Assembly: GCA_030529225.1 (NCBI GenBank)
Contig: JAUMXH010000004.1
Span: 1 to 64,000, forward strand
Length of the DNA stretch: 64,000 nt
Direction of reading: 5' to 3'
Source of the DNA: Bacillota bacterium
GTDB taxonomy: Bacteria; Bacillota; Clostridia; Peptostreptococcales; Acidaminobacteraceae
The notes under the pieces: model-generated
Seen by the model: the letters and a program-made list of their open reading frames with translations, nothing else
What the model was told of the DNA's origin: nothing
Databases searched by the model: none
Shown here: piece after piece, positions 52,880 through 62,779 of the stretch
How the letters are laid out: every line of letters starts with the position of its first letter
How positions within the stretch are numbered: the stretch's first letter is position 1
Translations under genes and position numbers: made by a program

Positions 52880-54868
52880 ATGAACCTAAAGAAGAAAATG
52901 CTGGTCTCTGTACTGGCTCCCGTATTGTTGGTAGTTACGATCCTGTCCTTGGTCTCATACCTTTATTCCAAGGATCTGTTAATCAAAGAGAGCATGCAAA
53001 ACATCGCTTCCATGGCGGAAAAATACGGTTCCGACATAGAAACCATTCTTTCTGAAAAAATTGCCTATGTGACGATTTCAGCGCACAGCATAGAGAATAC
53101 CGATTTCAAAGATGAAACGATTTTAGACAGCTTGTTGTACTTGACCAAAAATGTAAAGGGAACGCTCGGCTTTTTCATGGGTTTTGAGAACAAAAAATTT
53201 CTGGACGGAACGGGATGGGTTCCCGATGCCAACTTTGATCCGACTTCAAGGGATTGGTACAAAGACGCCATAGGAAGCGACTCTGTCCAGATTTCTCCCC
53301 CCTATCCAAATGCAATGGACCGAAGCTTGGTCGTGACGATCAGTAAAAAGGTAAATCGTGGCGGCAAGCCTGTAGGTGCGATTGGAAGCGATGTCTCTAT
53401 GAAGGAGTTGGAAGATCTGGTAAAAAGCATCAAAATCGAAGATACCGGCACTGCCTATCTGCTTGACGGTAGCGGACACTTCATGGCACACGAGTCCTTC
53501 ACCTTTGATCAGAGCCTGGAAAGTGTGGAAAAAGATCCGAACAAGACACTCACGAAAAAAATTATGAATGGCACCGAAAAGGTGTTTTTAAATGAAACCG
53601 ACGGTATCGACAGAATTTACGCAATGAATGATATTAAGGGAACCGACTGGAAACTGATCCTATATGCGCCCGAAAAAGAAGTGGTCAAAGCATCGAGAAG
53701 CCTCGCAGTCTTCATGGGCATCATCGGAGTCGCTTCCATTTCACTGCTGATCATCATTGTCTTTGTCATTGCCGGCTCGATCACCAAGCCCATCCTTCGC
53801 CTCTCAACTTGTGTAGAGGATATGGTAAACTATGACTTCACTTTAAACGAACAATCCCCTTCTGTCATCTACTCCAAGCGAAGTGATGAAATCGGCTTGA
53901 TTTCAAGATCCCTAATTAAAGTGAAAGAGACGATCAAAGATATGATCATCAATATTCAAGACATCGCAAACCAGGTTTCCGCTTCCTCAGAAGAGCTGAC
54001 TGCTACCAGTGAGGATACCGCAACCCTATCGGAAAGCATTGCCAATGCCGTGGGCGTGATCAGTCAAAACGCCTCGCTGCAGAATCAAACCATGCATGAG
54101 GGGGATGAGGCGATGAAGGTGATGGACAAGGAACTCTTGAGCAATCAGGATATCATCGAAAACCTGAATCGGGAGACGAAGGCGGTCGTGGTCGCAAAAG
54201 AGAATGGAATTGCTACGATCTCCGACCTGGTGGATTCGACCGAAAAGACCAAACAATCTACCGTTGAAATCACAGAGGTGATCTCGAATACCAATGAGAA
54301 GGCGATCGCAATCGCTTCTGCGAGTGATATGATCAAGTCGATTGCCGACCAGACCAACCTACTCGCATTAAATGCAGCCATCGAGGCGGCCCGCGCCGGA
54401 GAATCCGGAAAAGGCTTTGCGGTCGTTGCCGAAGAAATCCGAAAACTGGCGGAAGATTCCACCAAATTTACCGAAGAGATCAAAGATATTGTGAGCGATT
54501 TGACTTCCATCACTTCCAAAGCGGTGAGCATTATGAACGACATTGGTGCGGTTGTCGGCGAGCAGGGCACGAAGGTGTCCGAAACCAAGAACCAGTTCTT
54601 CGCCATTTCCAGTGCCATAGACAAGAACGAGAGCGAAATCAATCGCTTGAACCGATCAAAAGAGGAACTGGAGAGCACCAAGGCTTCCCTGCTTTCCATC
54701 ATAAAGACGCTCACCGAACTTTCGGGAAACAATTATCAAAGTACGGTAGATGTGGCAAGTTCGGTTGAGAGACAAACTGCATCCTCACAGGAAGTGGCGA
54801 GTGCCAGTGCGAACCTTGCCTCTATGGCACAGGACTTGATCGAAATGATCGCCAAGTTTAAAATCTAA
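52880..54868 (+). CDS. Methyl-accepting chemotaxis protein 2
   Basis: 662 residues. I take the ATG at 52880; the TTG four codons earlier is part of the TTGGAGGAAA ribosome site. Helix 1 (residues 7-29), dCache_1 sensor with [20 protein letters not shown] and [20 protein letters not shown], helix 2 near 275-297, HAMP, then cytosolic signalling domain with [20 protein letters not shown] at the tip. Closely related to the next gene, with patches of identical DNA. No C-terminal CheR tether. Confidence 0.93.
   Translation: MNLKKKMLVSVLAPVLLVVTILSLVSYLYSKDLLIKESMQNIASMAEKYGSDIETILSEKIAYVTISAHSIENTDFKDETILDSLLYLTKNVKGTLGFFMGFENKKFLDGTGWVPDANFDPTSRDWYKDAIGSDSVQISPPYPNAMDRSLVVTISKKVNRGGKPVGAIGSDVSMKELEDLVKSIKIEDTGTAYLLDGSGHFMAHESFTFDQSLESVEKDPNKTLTKKIMNGTEKVFLNETDGIDRIYAMNDIKGTDWKLILYAPEKEVVKASRSLAVFMGIIGVASISLLIIIVFVIAGSITKPILRLSTCVEDMVNYDFTLNEQSPSVIYSKRSDEIGLISRSLIKVKETIKDMIINIQDIANQVSASSEELTATSEDTATLSESIANAVGVISQNASLQNQTMHEGDEAMKVMDKELLSNQDIIENLNRETKAVVVAKENGIATISDLVDSTEKTKQSTVEITEVISNTNEKAIAIASASDMIKSIADQTNLLALNAAIEAARAGESGKGFAVVAEEIRKLAEDSTKFTEEIKDIVSDLTSITSKAVSIMNDIGAVVGEQGTKVSETKNQFFAISSAIDKNESEINRLNRSKEELESTKASLLSIIKTLTELSGNNYQSTVDVASSVERQTASSQEVASASANLASMAQDLIEMIAKFKI
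54084..54333 (+). repeat. 250-base block identical in chemoreceptors 2 and 3 (copy 1)
   Basis: Appears base-for-base identical to 56348-56597 by eye, although the DNA on both sides differs at many synonymous sites. Confidence 0.85.
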
Positions 54869-54932
54869 ACGGATCGAAACTGAGAAAACACAAGACAGTC
54901 ATTCAGAAAAGAAGCGGTCCGAGAATGTAAGA

Positions 54933-54961
54933 AACAGAGAACCCCGCTTCTCTGTTTTTTA
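54933..54961 (+). terminator. Terminator of chemoreceptor 2
   Basis: AACAGAGAA (54933-54941) pairs with TTCTCTGTT (54948-54956) around a six-base loop, followed by T residues. Confidence 0.9.
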
Positions 54962-55024
54962 TGTTTGAAAGCAGCTAATCTGTTATGAAACAAGCATTGT
55001 CTGTTAAAAAATACCGTCTCCTAT

Positions 55025-55050
55025 TAACAAGAACCTTATTGTTCCGATAT
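55025..55050 (+). promoter_or_regulatory. SigD-like promoter of chemoreceptor 3
   Basis: TAAC (55025-55028), 14 bases, TCCGATAT (55043-55050). It resembles the element before chemoreceptor 1. It lies inside an open frame that extends the gene upstream to 54985, so that extension is not coding. Confidence 0.6.
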
Positions 55051-55143
55051 AAGATATTGATTATAGCGGATTTTGATTTCATTTCAAACGCGCTTCAAAA
55101 TCTGTTTTCAAGTGAAAAGATAGTAGTACATTTGGAGGAAAAT

Positions 55144-57132
55144 ATGAAGTTGAAAACAAAAATGCTGGTCTCAATCCTGATTCCGGTTCTCTTGGTCATC
55201 ATGGCGCTGTCCCTGGTGTCCTACCTGTACTCTCGGAATTTGCTGATTGAGGAAAGCATGCAGAATGTAGAGAATATGGCAAAAAAATACGGTTCGGACA
55301 TCGAGACCATCTTATCGCAAAAACTGGCATACATAGAAATTTCCGCAAACAGCATTGAAAATTCGGACTTTGACGACGAAAAAATGCTCGCCGACCTGAC
55401 CTATCTCACCAATAATGTAGCGGAAAGTTTGGGCTTTTTCGTCTTTTTCAGTGACGGAAAGTACCTGGACGGAACCGGTTGGATTCCGGATGCGAGCTTT
55501 GATCCCAAATCGAGGGACTGGTATAAGAATGCGATGGATTCCGAAACCGTCATCGTTTCTCCGCCTTATGTGAGTGCTGCCACCAATACGATGATAGTCA
55601 CCATCAGTAAAAAGATTCGCCGTGACGGAAAGCCGGTGGGAGTAATCGGAAGCGACATCACCATCAAGCAGCTGGAAGACATCGTCAAGGGGATTCAACT
55701 GGAAGAGACCGGAAAGGCCTACCTGGTTGACGGAAACGGACGCTTTATGGTACACGAAACATTCACCTTTGATGACAGCCTCGAGAGCTTGGAAAGCGAT
55801 CCGAATAAACCCCTTACAAAGAAAATTTTAAACGGAACTGAGACGGTCTTTACCAATGAAACGGAAGGAATCGACAGACTTTACGCAAAGTATAACATTG
55901 AAGGGACGGATTGGAAGCTCGTGCTTTACGCGCCGGAGAAGGAAGTGGTCAAAGCATCGAGAAGCCTCGCAGTCTTCATGGGCATCATCGGAATCGCTTC
56001 CATTGCACTGCTGATCGTCATTGTCTTTGTCATTGCCGGCTCGATTACCAAGCCCATCCTTCGCCTCTCAACTTGTGTAGAGGATATGGTAAACTACGAT
56101 TTCACACTGACGGAGCAATCCCCTTCTGTCATTTACTCAAAACGAAATGATGAAATCGGCTTGATTTCAAGATCCCTAATTAAGGTGAAAGAGACGATCA
56201 AAGATATGATCATCAATATTCAAGACATCGCAAACCAAGTTTCCGCTTCCTCAGAAGAGCTGACTGCTACCAGTGAAGACACTGCTACTCTTGCAGAGGG
56301 CATCGCCAATGCCGTGAGCGTGATCAGCCAAAACGCCTCGCTGCAGGATCAAACCATGCATGAGGGGGATGAGGCGATGAAGGTGATGGACAAGGAACTC
56401 TTGAGCAATCAGGATATCATCGAAAACCTGAATCGGGAGACGAAGGCGGTCGTGGTCGCAAAAGAGAATGGAATTGCTACGATCTCCGACCTGGTGGATT
56501 CGACCGAAAAGACCAAACAATCTACCGTTGAAATCACAGAGGTGATCTCGAATACCAATGAGAAGGCGATCGCAATCGCTTCTGCGAGTGATATGATTAA
56601 ATCCATTGCGGATCAGACGAACCTGCTTGCCCTCAATGCTGCAATCGAAGCTGCACGTGCAGGAGAAGCCGGAAAGGGATTCGCGGTCGTTGCCGAGGAA
56701 ATCAGAAAACTGGCGGAGCAATCGAATACCTTTACCGAAGAAATCAAGGAAATTGTAATCGACCTGACCGACAAAACTTCAGAAGCGGTCGATATTATGA
56801 ATGCAGTCGGCGTCATTGTATCGGAACAGGGCTCAAAGGTTTCTGAGACCAAAGATCAATTCTTTGCGATCTCGGAAGCAATCGACAAGAACGAGAGCGA
56901 AATTGATCGCTTGAACCGATCAAAAGAGGAACTGGAGAGCACCAAGGCTTCCCTGCTTTCCATCATAAAGACGCTCACCGAACTTTCAGGAAACAACTAC
57001 CAAAGCACCGTGAATGTCGCAGATTCGATAGACAGGCAGACCGCTTCCTCACAAGAAGTGGCGAGTGCCAGTGCGAACCTTGCCTCTATGGCGCAGGAGT
57101 TGATTGAGATGATTGCAAAATTCAAAATATAA
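55144..57132 (+). CDS. Methyl-accepting chemotaxis protein 3
   Basis: 662 residues from the ATG at 55144 with TTTGGAGGAAAAT. Same architecture and length as chemoreceptor 2: helix, dCache_1 sensor ([40 protein letters not shown]), helix, HAMP, signalling coiled coil with [20 protein letters not shown]. The sensor has diverged more than the cytosolic part, for example [11 protein letters not shown] in place of [11 protein letters not shown], which suggests a different ligand. A tandem duplicate of chemoreceptor 2. Confidence 0.93.
   Translation: MKLKTKMLVSILIPVLLVIMALSLVSYLYSRNLLIEESMQNVENMAKKYGSDIETILSQKLAYIEISANSIENSDFDDEKMLADLTYLTNNVAESLGFFVFFSDGKYLDGTGWIPDASFDPKSRDWYKNAMDSETVIVSPPYVSAATNTMIVTISKKIRRDGKPVGVIGSDITIKQLEDIVKGIQLEETGKAYLVDGNGRFMVHETFTFDDSLESLESDPNKPLTKKILNGTETVFTNETEGIDRLYAKYNIEGTDWKLVLYAPEKEVVKASRSLAVFMGIIGIASIALLIVIVFVIAGSITKPILRLSTCVEDMVNYDFTLTEQSPSVIYSKRNDEIGLISRSLIKVKETIKDMIINIQDIANQVSASSEELTATSEDTATLAEGIANAVSVISQNASLQDQTMHEGDEAMKVMDKELLSNQDIIENLNRETKAVVVAKENGIATISDLVDSTEKTKQSTVEITEVISNTNEKAIAIASASDMIKSIADQTNLLALNAAIEAARAGEAGKGFAVVAEEIRKLAEQSNTFTEEIKEIVIDLTDKTSEAVDIMNAVGVIVSEQGSKVSETKDQFFAISEAIDKNESEIDRLNRSKEELESTKASLLSIIKTLTELSGNNYQSTVNVADSIDRQTASSQEVASASANLASMAQELIEMIAKFKI
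56348..56597 (+). repeat. 250-base block identical in chemoreceptors 2 and 3 (copy 2)
   Basis: Partner of 54084-54333. A second shorter near-identical stretch follows further downstream (about 54640-54725 against 56905-56990). Confidence 0.85.
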
Positions 57133-57140
57133 GATTCCAA

Positions 57141-57167
57141 GAGAGGGGGAACCCCCCTCTTTTTTTG
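57141..57167 (+). terminator. Terminator of chemoreceptor 3
   Basis: AGAGGGGG pairs with CCCCCTCT around a very short loop, followed by seven T residues. Confidence 0.9.
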
Positions 57168-57216
57168 TAGAAAGCAAAGAGCGCTTTCTCTTTATTTCTT
57201 TGGTTTTTTGATGGAA

Positions 57217-57240
57217 ATGGGACGAAGTCGGTGCTATAAT
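57217..57240 (+). promoter_or_regulatory. Extended -10 promoter before the DUF4261 remnant
   Basis: TATAAT (57235-57240) preceded by TGC; the -35 region is weak (TGGAAA at 57212-57217). Confidence 0.5.
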
Positions 57241-57277
57241 AGAAATGAAAAAAATGTCAAGATCGAAGGAGAGAAGC

Positions 57278-57583
57278 ATGGGCTCATTTGGCAAGAAGAA
57301 ACGAGAAGACGAGGTCTTACAGCAGGACAGGAGCATCATCACCGATGCACCCGGAAGAATTTTTGTCATGCGCCTGCTCTTTAGAGAACTCTGCGAGTTG
57401 CCGGACCAAGATAGGCTTCAGCGCGTTCTGCAGGAACACCTGGGGGAAAGCGAAGCCGTATCTTACGACAAGGACTTCGCAATTTTTACGCCCAAAACCT
57501 TTCTTGTGGAATACGACGAGGAAAAAAAGGCCCCCCTCAGCTCCTCATTTCCTCTTGCTCGAAAATCAAGGAACCTGTCATAG
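57278..57583 (+). pseudogene. Truncated DUF4261 protein gene
   Basis: ATG at 57278 with AAGGAGAG. Residues 1-85 match the start of DUF4261 proteins as I recall them (GRIFVMRLLFRELCELPDQD, then LVEYDEEKKAP). After Ala-Pro the frame turns to Ser/Arg-rich sequence and stops at 57583. A +1/-1 shift at the AAAAAAA-GG-CCCCCC run (57525-57538) restores PQLLISSC, the family sequence, but that frame stops soon after. Full-length relatives are some 250 or more residues, so the rest is deleted. DUF4261 proteins are often encoded with toxin-immunity genes; this copy is probably dead. Homopolymer runs also make sequencing error possible at the shift itself. Confidence 0.7.
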
Positions 57584-57685
57584 CCAATCAGGGAAGTCAT
57601 CGACATTGACATGGGAGAATATGCCGCCGGCAGCAGGTAAGATTTTGGAAGCCGGATGACAGTTCAGCAAGGAGGCGCTAGACGG

Positions 57686-58270
57686 ATGCAACTCATAGAA
57701 AAGGTCAAAAGGATAGAGCAATCCATCATCGAACGGTTTGAAGATTGGGATTTGGATAACCCCGTCGAAGAAGGCTACTTTGATGCGTATAAGGAAGTAC
57801 AGGGCGCCACGGAGGACGCTTTTTTGAGCTTCGAGCAAAGATTCGGTATTTTACTACCGGAGGATTTTAAGGAGTTCTACCGCTACAAGAACGGAAGTAA
57901 ATTTTTTTGTATCCTGCCCACTCTTATTGACGAAGCGGATTACAGCTTCTGCACGATGAGCTTGCAGGAGATCATAAAAACCAAAGAGCACTTTCAGAAC
58001 AGAGACGCTCTTCTCACAGAGTTTAGCGAGTTCTTTACGAGTCAGGATATCGAAAGCATGCGAGATGATCGAATCAAACCCTATCTATTTAACAGAAAGT
58101 GGTTTCCCTTTGCAGAGTATTGCAATTCCTGCTTTCTGATGTTGGATTTTGATCCTGCGGAAAAAGGAGTTCCCGGCCAGATTCTCTGTTACATCCATGA
58201 CCCTGACAAGGTGGTCTATGTGGCGCCGAGCATCGATGCCCTCCTCTCTCAGATCCTCGAGGAACTTTAG
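57686..58270 (+). CDS. SMI1/KNR4-family protein
   Basis: 194 residues from the ATG at 57686, ten bases after AGGAGG; an open extension upstream lies in the DUF4261 remnant. The SMI1/KNR4 fold is recognisable: FEQRFGILLPEDFKEFYRYKNG, then WFPFAEYCNSCFLMLDFDP (family: WIPIGxDxGGxxLxLDLDP) and the final helix IDALLSQILEEL. Bacterial members are mostly immunity proteins against polymorphic toxins or regulators without known target. No toxin gene is seen next to it, so it may be an orphan immunity gene. Cytosolic. Confidence 0.85.
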   Translation: MQLIEKVKRIEQSIIERFEDWDLDNPVEEGYFDAYKEVQGATEDAFLSFEQRFGILLPEDFKEFYRYKNGSKFFCILPTLIDEADYSFCTMSLQEIIKTKEHFQNRDALLTEFSEFFTSQDIESMRDDRIKPYLFNRKWFPFAEYCNSCFLMLDFDPAEKGVPGQILCYIHDPDKVVYVAPSIDALLSQILEEL

Positions 58271-58308
58271 TCATTGCGTCATTTATTCGAAAGCGAAAGG
58301 AGCTTTTT

Positions 58309-58587
58309 ATGTGGTTATTTTTCGGTATCGCGGCCATCCTGGCAGCACTTTTTAATGTATTAGTTTCCGCCAAGCGACGCCCAAATGTTTGGTATGGCTT
58401 TGCGAGTCTGTCTTTGTCTGCCCTCACAGTCTGCGCGTTTTATCAGGAAGCGGCAGAGAAAGTGATACACAATGATTTTGCCTACTTGATGGATGTTATG
58501 CCCACTGCTTCGAAACTGCTTTGGGCCTGCGTGATTATATCCATTCTCGTAAATGGGTCGGCACTGATTTCCAATAAAAAGAACTAG
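58309..58587 (+). CDS. Small membrane protein of unknown function
   Basis: 92 residues with three hydrophobic segments (residues 1-19, 28-45 and 68-86) and a short Lys/Asn C-terminus. AAAGGAG site before the ATG, 38 bases after the SMI1/KNR4 gene and probably in the same transcript. No family recognised; a small immunity-type membrane protein is possible by context only. Confidence 0.65.
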   Translation: MWLFFGIAAILAALFNVLVSAKRRPNVWYGFASLSLSALTVCAFYQEAAEKVIHNDFAYLMDVMPTASKLLWACVIISILVNGSALISNKKN

Positions 58588-58659
58588 GCCGGAATCGGGC
58601 TTAAAATTTAGTTTTAAACATCTGCAGTCAAAATTAGGCACAAAGGCGGGCAAGACACT

Positions 58660-59349
58660 ATGAATCTGAACCATCATTATGTAGAGCAGGGCGCAGGCTT
58701 CCCCCTTCTCCTTCTGCACGGAAACGGGGAGGACTGCTCTTACTTTGCGCATCAACTCTTTCGCTTCTCCGAACATTACCATGTTTATGCGATCGATACC
58801 AGGGGACATGGCAAGACGGAGAGGGGCACGGCTCCCTTCACGATTCGGCAGTTTGCGGAGGATCTGCTCTCCTTTATGAACACGCACGAGATTGAAAAAG
58901 CGAATGTACTCGGGTTTTCCGACGGCGCAAACATCGCGATGATCTTTGCGATGAAGTATCCGAACAGGGTGAACAAGCTCGTTTTAAACGGCGGGAATCT
59001 GAATCCCGATGGCATGAAGCGAAGCGTTCAAATTCCGATTGAAATCGGCTACAGAATCGCGCAATTCTTCGCCCGCTTTCAGGAAAAGGCGAAGGCCAAG
59101 GCAGACTTATTGGCCCTGATGGTGGAGGATCCGAATATTGCCCCGGAAGAACTTGCCGGAATCAAGGCCCCTACCCTGGTTATCGCGGGGAACAGGGATA
59201 TGGTGAAGGAGGAACACACCCGTCTGATTGCAAAGAGCATCCCCGGCGCCGAGTTGCAATTTCTAGACGGAGACCACTTTGTCGCAAGCAATAATCCGAA
59301 CGCCTATAATGATGCGGTAGCTGCATTTTTATCAAAGAATCCTCAGTAG
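58660..59349 (+). CDS. Alpha/beta hydrolase
   Basis: 229 residues, cytosolic. Oxyanion-hole start LLLHGNGEDCSYF, strand LYAIDTRGHGKTE-like segment (VYAIDTRGHGKTE), nucleophile elbow GFSDGAN (Ser), acid in VIAGNRDMV (Asp) and His in DGDHFVASN, all in proper order. The cap is short. The substrate cannot be deduced; esterase or C-C hydrolase are possible. The ribosome site is weak. It ends 16 bases before the LysR gene, so the two may be co-transcribed. Confidence 0.88.
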   Translation: MNLNHHYVEQGAGFPLLLLHGNGEDCSYFAHQLFRFSEHYHVYAIDTRGHGKTERGTAPFTIRQFAEDLLSFMNTHEIEKANVLGFSDGANIAMIFAMKYPNRVNKLVLNGGNLNPDGMKRSVQIPIEIGYRIAQFFARFQEKAKAKADLLALMVEDPNIAPEELAGIKAPTLVIAGNRDMVKEEHTRLIAKSIPGAELQFLDGDHFVASNNPNAYNDAVAAFLSKNPQ

Positions 59350-59365
59350 GACAAGGGAGAGCAGT

Positions 59366-60289
59366 ATGGACTTTAAACAACTGGAATGTTTTGTGCACGT
59401 GGTGGAGAAGAAGAGCTTTTCCAAGGCCTCTGAGGCGCTGTATATCTCGCAGCCTGCCGTCACGAGCAATATCCAGAAACTGGAAAACTGGCTGAAAATT
59501 AAGCTGATCAACCGGCACGGCAAGGAGATTTCGATGACCGCGGAGGGGGAACTCCTCTACTTTTACGCCAAGGAACTTTTAAAATTGCGCGAAAAGGCGC
59601 TGTCGGACCTTCTTGAGAACCGCAACTTGAACTTCGGTCGCCTCAGCATCAATTCGAGCAGCATCCCCGCCCAATACCTCCTGCCTAAGCTGATCAGCGG
59701 GTTCAAGGCGAGCTATCCCAACATTCATTTTGACCTCAGGGTGGCGGGTTCCGGCAACGTCTTTGAGGAGCTTCTGGCAGGCAGAATCAACGTCGGTTTT
59801 GTGGGCACGGAGCTCAAAAACAAGACACTTCAGTATCTTGATTTATACGAAGATGAACTGCTGATGATCTGTTCCAAAGAAATCAGCTTTCCCGCTGATA
59901 CGGTCAGCCTGGAAGAGCTGAGAGACTTTGATCTCATATTGCGCGAGGACGGTTCTGCAACCCGCAGGCTTCTGGAATCCGCCCTTCAAGAGGCAGGAAA
60001 ATCACTGTCCTTCTTTTCCTCTGTCAGCGAGGTGGAGAGCAGCCAGACCATCAAGGCCATGGTCGCCCTCTCTTGTGGGATCGGCTTCGTCTCTGCCTTG
60101 GACGTACAGCAGGAGAAAGAACTCGGCCTCCTAAATGCTTACAAGGTCAAAGAACTCCCTCTAAAGCGAACCTTCCAAATGGTTTACGCGAAGGACAGGC
60201 ATTTTTCTCCTGTAGAGACCGCCTTTATCGACTTCGTTCTCTCTTGGATCAAACGACAGGCGAACCGGCAAGAATCGAACGGCGCCTAA
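59366..60289 (+). CDS. LysR-family transcriptional regulator
   Basis: 307 residues from an ATG with AAGGGAG. N-terminal winged helix (FKQLECFVHVVEKKSFSKAS, LYISQPAVTSNIQKLE), linker helix, then a periplasmic-binding-like effector domain in two lobes. The first effector strand reads SSIPAQYLLPKLI, which I recall from the clostridial group annotated as selenium-metabolism-associated LysR regulators. If right, it could control the selenium group 15 kb away; this is an inference from memory. LysR proteins usually act on a divergent neighbour, but here the upstream gene is co-directional. Confidence 0.88.
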   Translation: MDFKQLECFVHVVEKKSFSKASEALYISQPAVTSNIQKLENWLKIKLINRHGKEISMTAEGELLYFYAKELLKLREKALSDLLENRNLNFGRLSINSSSIPAQYLLPKLISGFKASYPNIHFDLRVAGSGNVFEELLAGRINVGFVGTELKNKTLQYLDLYEDELLMICSKEISFPADTVSLEELRDFDLILREDGSATRRLLESALQEAGKSLSFFSSVSEVESSQTIKAMVALSCGIGFVSALDVQQEKELGLLNAYKVKELPLKRTFQMVYAKDRHFSPVETAFIDFVLSWIKRQANRQESNGA

Positions 60290-60390
60290 GCGAGCGGCCC
60301 TCAACGGGTGGAAGGGATCTTCTGAAAACGGGCGTTTTTCCGGCGCCCATCCACTTTTTTGCAGGGACTTGCGGAATCAAATGTTTAGAT

Positions 60391-60420
60391 AAAAAATAAA
60401 GGGAGCGTAAACTCCCTATT
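60391..60420 (-). terminator. Terminator of the ribosomal block
   Basis: Minus strand: GGGAGTTTACGCTCCC (60416-60401) followed by TTTATTTTTT. It is just after rplQ; the plus-strand side may also stop the LysR transcript. Confidence 0.9.
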
Positions 60421-60429
60421 TTTATATCC

Positions 60430-60774
60430 CTATTTTACAAGTTCAAACACAGCCATTTCAGCAGCGTCGCCCTTTCTAGGGCCAATTTTTACGATCCTAG
60501 TGTAACCGCCATTACGCTCTTTGTAGCGTGGGGCAATCTCGTCAAAAAGTTTCTTGCAAGCCGTCTTGTTACACAAGAAGCTCTCAGCCTGTCTTCTCGC
60601 ATGAAGATCGCCTCTCTTGCCAAGGCTAATCATTTTGTCTGCAAACTTTCTGGCCTCTTTGGCACGAGTTACAGTAGTTTCAATTCTTTCATGCTCAATC
60701 AAGCTAATCACTAAATTTCTAAACATAAGAGATCTATGGCTTGATGATCTCGAAAGTTTTCTATACTGTGCCAT
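60430..60774 (-). CDS. rplQ: 50S ribosomal protein L17
   Basis: 114 residues. The start [20 protein letters not shown] and the ending [20 protein letters not shown] are typical of bacterial L17. It binds 23S rRNA near the tunnel exit. It follows rpoA by 16 bases, the usual order, and is the last gene of the block. Confidence 0.98.
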   Translation of the reverse strand: MAQYRKLSRSSSHRSLMFRNLVISLIEHERIETTVTRAKEARKFADKMISLGKRGDLHARRQAESFLCNKTACKKLFDEIAPRYKERNGGYTRIVKIGPRKGDAAEMAVFELVK

Positions 60775-60790
60775 GATATCCTCCTAACAC

Positions 60791-61747
60791 TTACTCATCA
60801 CCTAGTTTAAGACCAAGATCAAGCTCTTCCAGCTTAGCCTTAACCTCATCCAATGATTTTTTCCCTAAATTTCTAACTCTCAACATTTCGCTTTCGCTAT
60901 ATTCGGTCAATTCTTCTACTGTATTGATACTCGCGCGTTTCAAACAGTTGTAAGATCGAACGGAAAGATCGAGCTCCTCAATGGTCATTTCGAGAACCTT
61001 CTCTTTGATGTCGTCTTCTTTTTCAACCATAATTTCGACGTCGCTAATAGAGTCGGTCATATCGATGAACAAGTTCAAGTGCTCGTTCATAATCTTCGCG
61101 CTCAGGGCGATCGCCTCATCCGGTCTGATGGTTCCATCTGTCCAAACTTCGATAATCAGCTCATCATAATTGGTATTGTGGCCAATTCTCGCCTTTTCTA
61201 CAGTAAAGTTCACTTTTTTAACCGGTGTGAATATCGAATCGACAAAGAGGATTCCCAGGACTCCGCTCTTGTCGGACTCTTCTTTATTCACATCTGCAGG
61301 AGTATAGCCTCTACCGGTTGTGATAGCGATTTCCATCTCGAGCTTTGCATCCGTCTCACAGGTACAAATGTACATGTCCTCATTGATAATGCTGACATCC
61401 GAACCGCAGATGATGTCACCGGCGGTAATGACGCCGCTGCCCTCATGTTCGATTCTGAGAATCTTTTCATCATCATCGGACAGCATTTGTGCTCTCAATC
61501 CCTTCAGGTTCAAAATCATATCTATCACAGTTTCTCTCACACCGGGTATGGTCGAAAACCTGTGCATAACGCCATCTATTTTAATCCATTTAACAGCTAC
61601 GCCAGGAAGCGATGATAGCATAACCCTTCTCAGACTGTTTCCGAGAGTAGTTCCATAGCCTCTTTCGAGCGGTCCTAAAGTATATTTGCCATAGGAACTG
61701 TCGTTATTTTCTCCACAAACAATTGCTGGTTTTTCTATTTCAAGCAT
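60791..61747 (-). CDS. rpoA: RNA polymerase subunit alpha
   Basis: 318 residues from the ATG at 61747 with AAGGAGGAAC; a TTG one codon earlier is in frame. N-terminal assembly domain with [22 protein letters not shown]-terminal domain with [19 protein letters not shown] and [15 protein letters not shown], which contacts UP elements and activators. It is preceded directly by rpsK (46-base gap); the rpsD gene that commonly sits here is absent. Confidence 0.98.
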   Translation of the reverse strand: MLEIEKPAIVCGENNDSSYGKYTLGPLERGYGTTLGNSLRRVMLSSLPGVAVKWIKIDGVMHRFSTIPGVRETVIDMILNLKGLRAQMLSDDDEKILRIEHEGSGVITAGDIICGSDVSIINEDMYICTCETDAKLEMEIAITTGRGYTPADVNKEESDKSGVLGILFVDSIFTPVKKVNFTVEKARIGHNTNYDELIIEVWTDGTIRPDEAIALSAKIMNEHLNLFIDMTDSISDVEIMVEKEDDIKEKVLEMTIEELDLSVRSYNCLKRASINTVEELTEYSESEMLRVRNLGKKSLDEVKAKLEELDLGLKLGDE

Positions 61748-61793
61748 CAACGTTCCTCCTTTTTTTTATATTTTTAAAGCGTCCAGTTGTAAA

Positions 61794-62189
61794 TTACACC
61801 CTTCTACGCTTAGGAGGTCTACATCCGTTGTGAGGGATAGGAGTTACATCCTCGATTGATGTGATGTTCAACCCAACTGCTTGCAATGCTCTTATCGCAG
61901 CCTCTCTACCTGAACCCGGTCCTTTTACAAATACTTTAACGTTCTTTAGTCCGTTCTCCATCGCAGACTTGGCAGCGGTCTCTGCCGCCATTTGAGCAGC
62001 AAAAGGAGTTGATTTTCTAGAACCTCTAAACCCTAAACTTCCCGCTGAAGACCAGGCGATGGCATTTCCGAAATCATCGGTCAATGTCACTAGGGTGTTG
62101 TTGAATGAAGCTTGAATGTGAGCTTGTCCACGCTCAATATTCTTTTTATCACGTCTTCTTCTTTTGACTTTTGTCTTTTTTACAGCCAT
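61794..62189 (-). CDS. rpsK: 30S ribosomal protein S11
   Basis: 131 residues. Basic N-terminus ([18 protein letters not shown]), then [14 protein letters not shown] and the C-terminal [20 protein letters not shown]. Part of the platform near the mRNA exit. 15 bases after rpsM. Confidence 0.98.
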   Translation of the reverse strand: MAVKKTKVKRRRRDKKNIERGQAHIQASFNNTLVTLTDDFGNAIAWSSAGSLGFRGSRKSTPFAAQMAAETAAKSAMENGLKNVKVFVKGPGSGREAAIRALQAVGLNITSIEDVTPIPHNGCRPPKRRRV

Positions 62190-62204
62190 TAAATACTCCC
62201 TCCC

Positions 62205-62570
62205 CTATTTCTTTCTACCGGCAACTTTCTTAGGACCGCGTCTTGTTCTCGCGTTCGTCTTAGTTCTCTGTCCTCTTACAGGCAATCTTTTTCTGTGTCT
62301 AATTCCACGGTAACATCCGATTTCTTGCAATCTCTTAATGTTCTGTGCAATCTCTCTTCTCAAATCACCTTCTACATTATACTCGTTCTCTACGATATTT
62401 CTTAACGTTTTTACTTCGTCATCTGTAAGATCTTGCACTCTTACATCCTCACTGATATTAGCGTCCTGCAAAATCTTCTGTGCGCTGCTTTTTCCCACTC
62501 CGAAAATGTAGGTAAGTGCTATTACAACCCTTTTATTTCTCGGAATGTCGACACCTGCAATTCTCGCCAT
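62205..62570 (-). CDS. rpsM: 30S ribosomal protein S13
   Basis: 121 residues. [21 protein letters not shown] start, helix-two-turn-helix part and the tail [17 protein letters not shown] that reaches the decoding site tRNAs. The 81-base gap to rpmJ contains no gene. Confidence 0.98.
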   Translation of the reverse strand: MARIAGVDIPRNKRVVIALTYIFGVGKSSAQKILQDANISEDVRVQDLTDDEVKTLRNIVENEYNVEGDLRREIAQNIKRLQEIGCYRGIRHRKRLPVRGQRTKTNARTRRGPKKVAGRKK

Positions 62571-62651
62571 TTATGCACCTCCTGATGTGCTTGTTAGTCC
62601 GTTTCTTCGACTATTTTCTTCTTGTAACCTCATATATTCTATGGTCTTACC

Positions 62652-62765
62652 TTATCCCTGTCTCTGCTTATGTTTCGGGTTCTGACAGATGATCATTACC
62701 CTACCTTTTCTCTTGATAATTTTACATTTCTCACAGATGGGTTTTACCGATGCTCTAACCTTCAT
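62652..62765 (-). CDS. rpmJ: 50S ribosomal protein L36 (zinc form)
   Basis: 37 residues, start [20 protein letters not shown], end HKQRQG. The zinc ligands C11, C14, C27 and H32 are all present, so it is the zinc-binding form. ATG with a GGAGGATACT site, 14 bases after infA. Confidence 0.97.
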   Translation of the reverse strand: MKVRASVKPICEKCKIIKRKGRVMIICQNPKHKQRQG

Positions 62766-62779
62766 TAGTATCCTCCGTT

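Noticed and set aside
54985-55143. N-terminal extension of chemoreceptor 3
   Set aside because: It lies across the SigD-like promoter and is absent from the otherwise parallel chemoreceptor 2.
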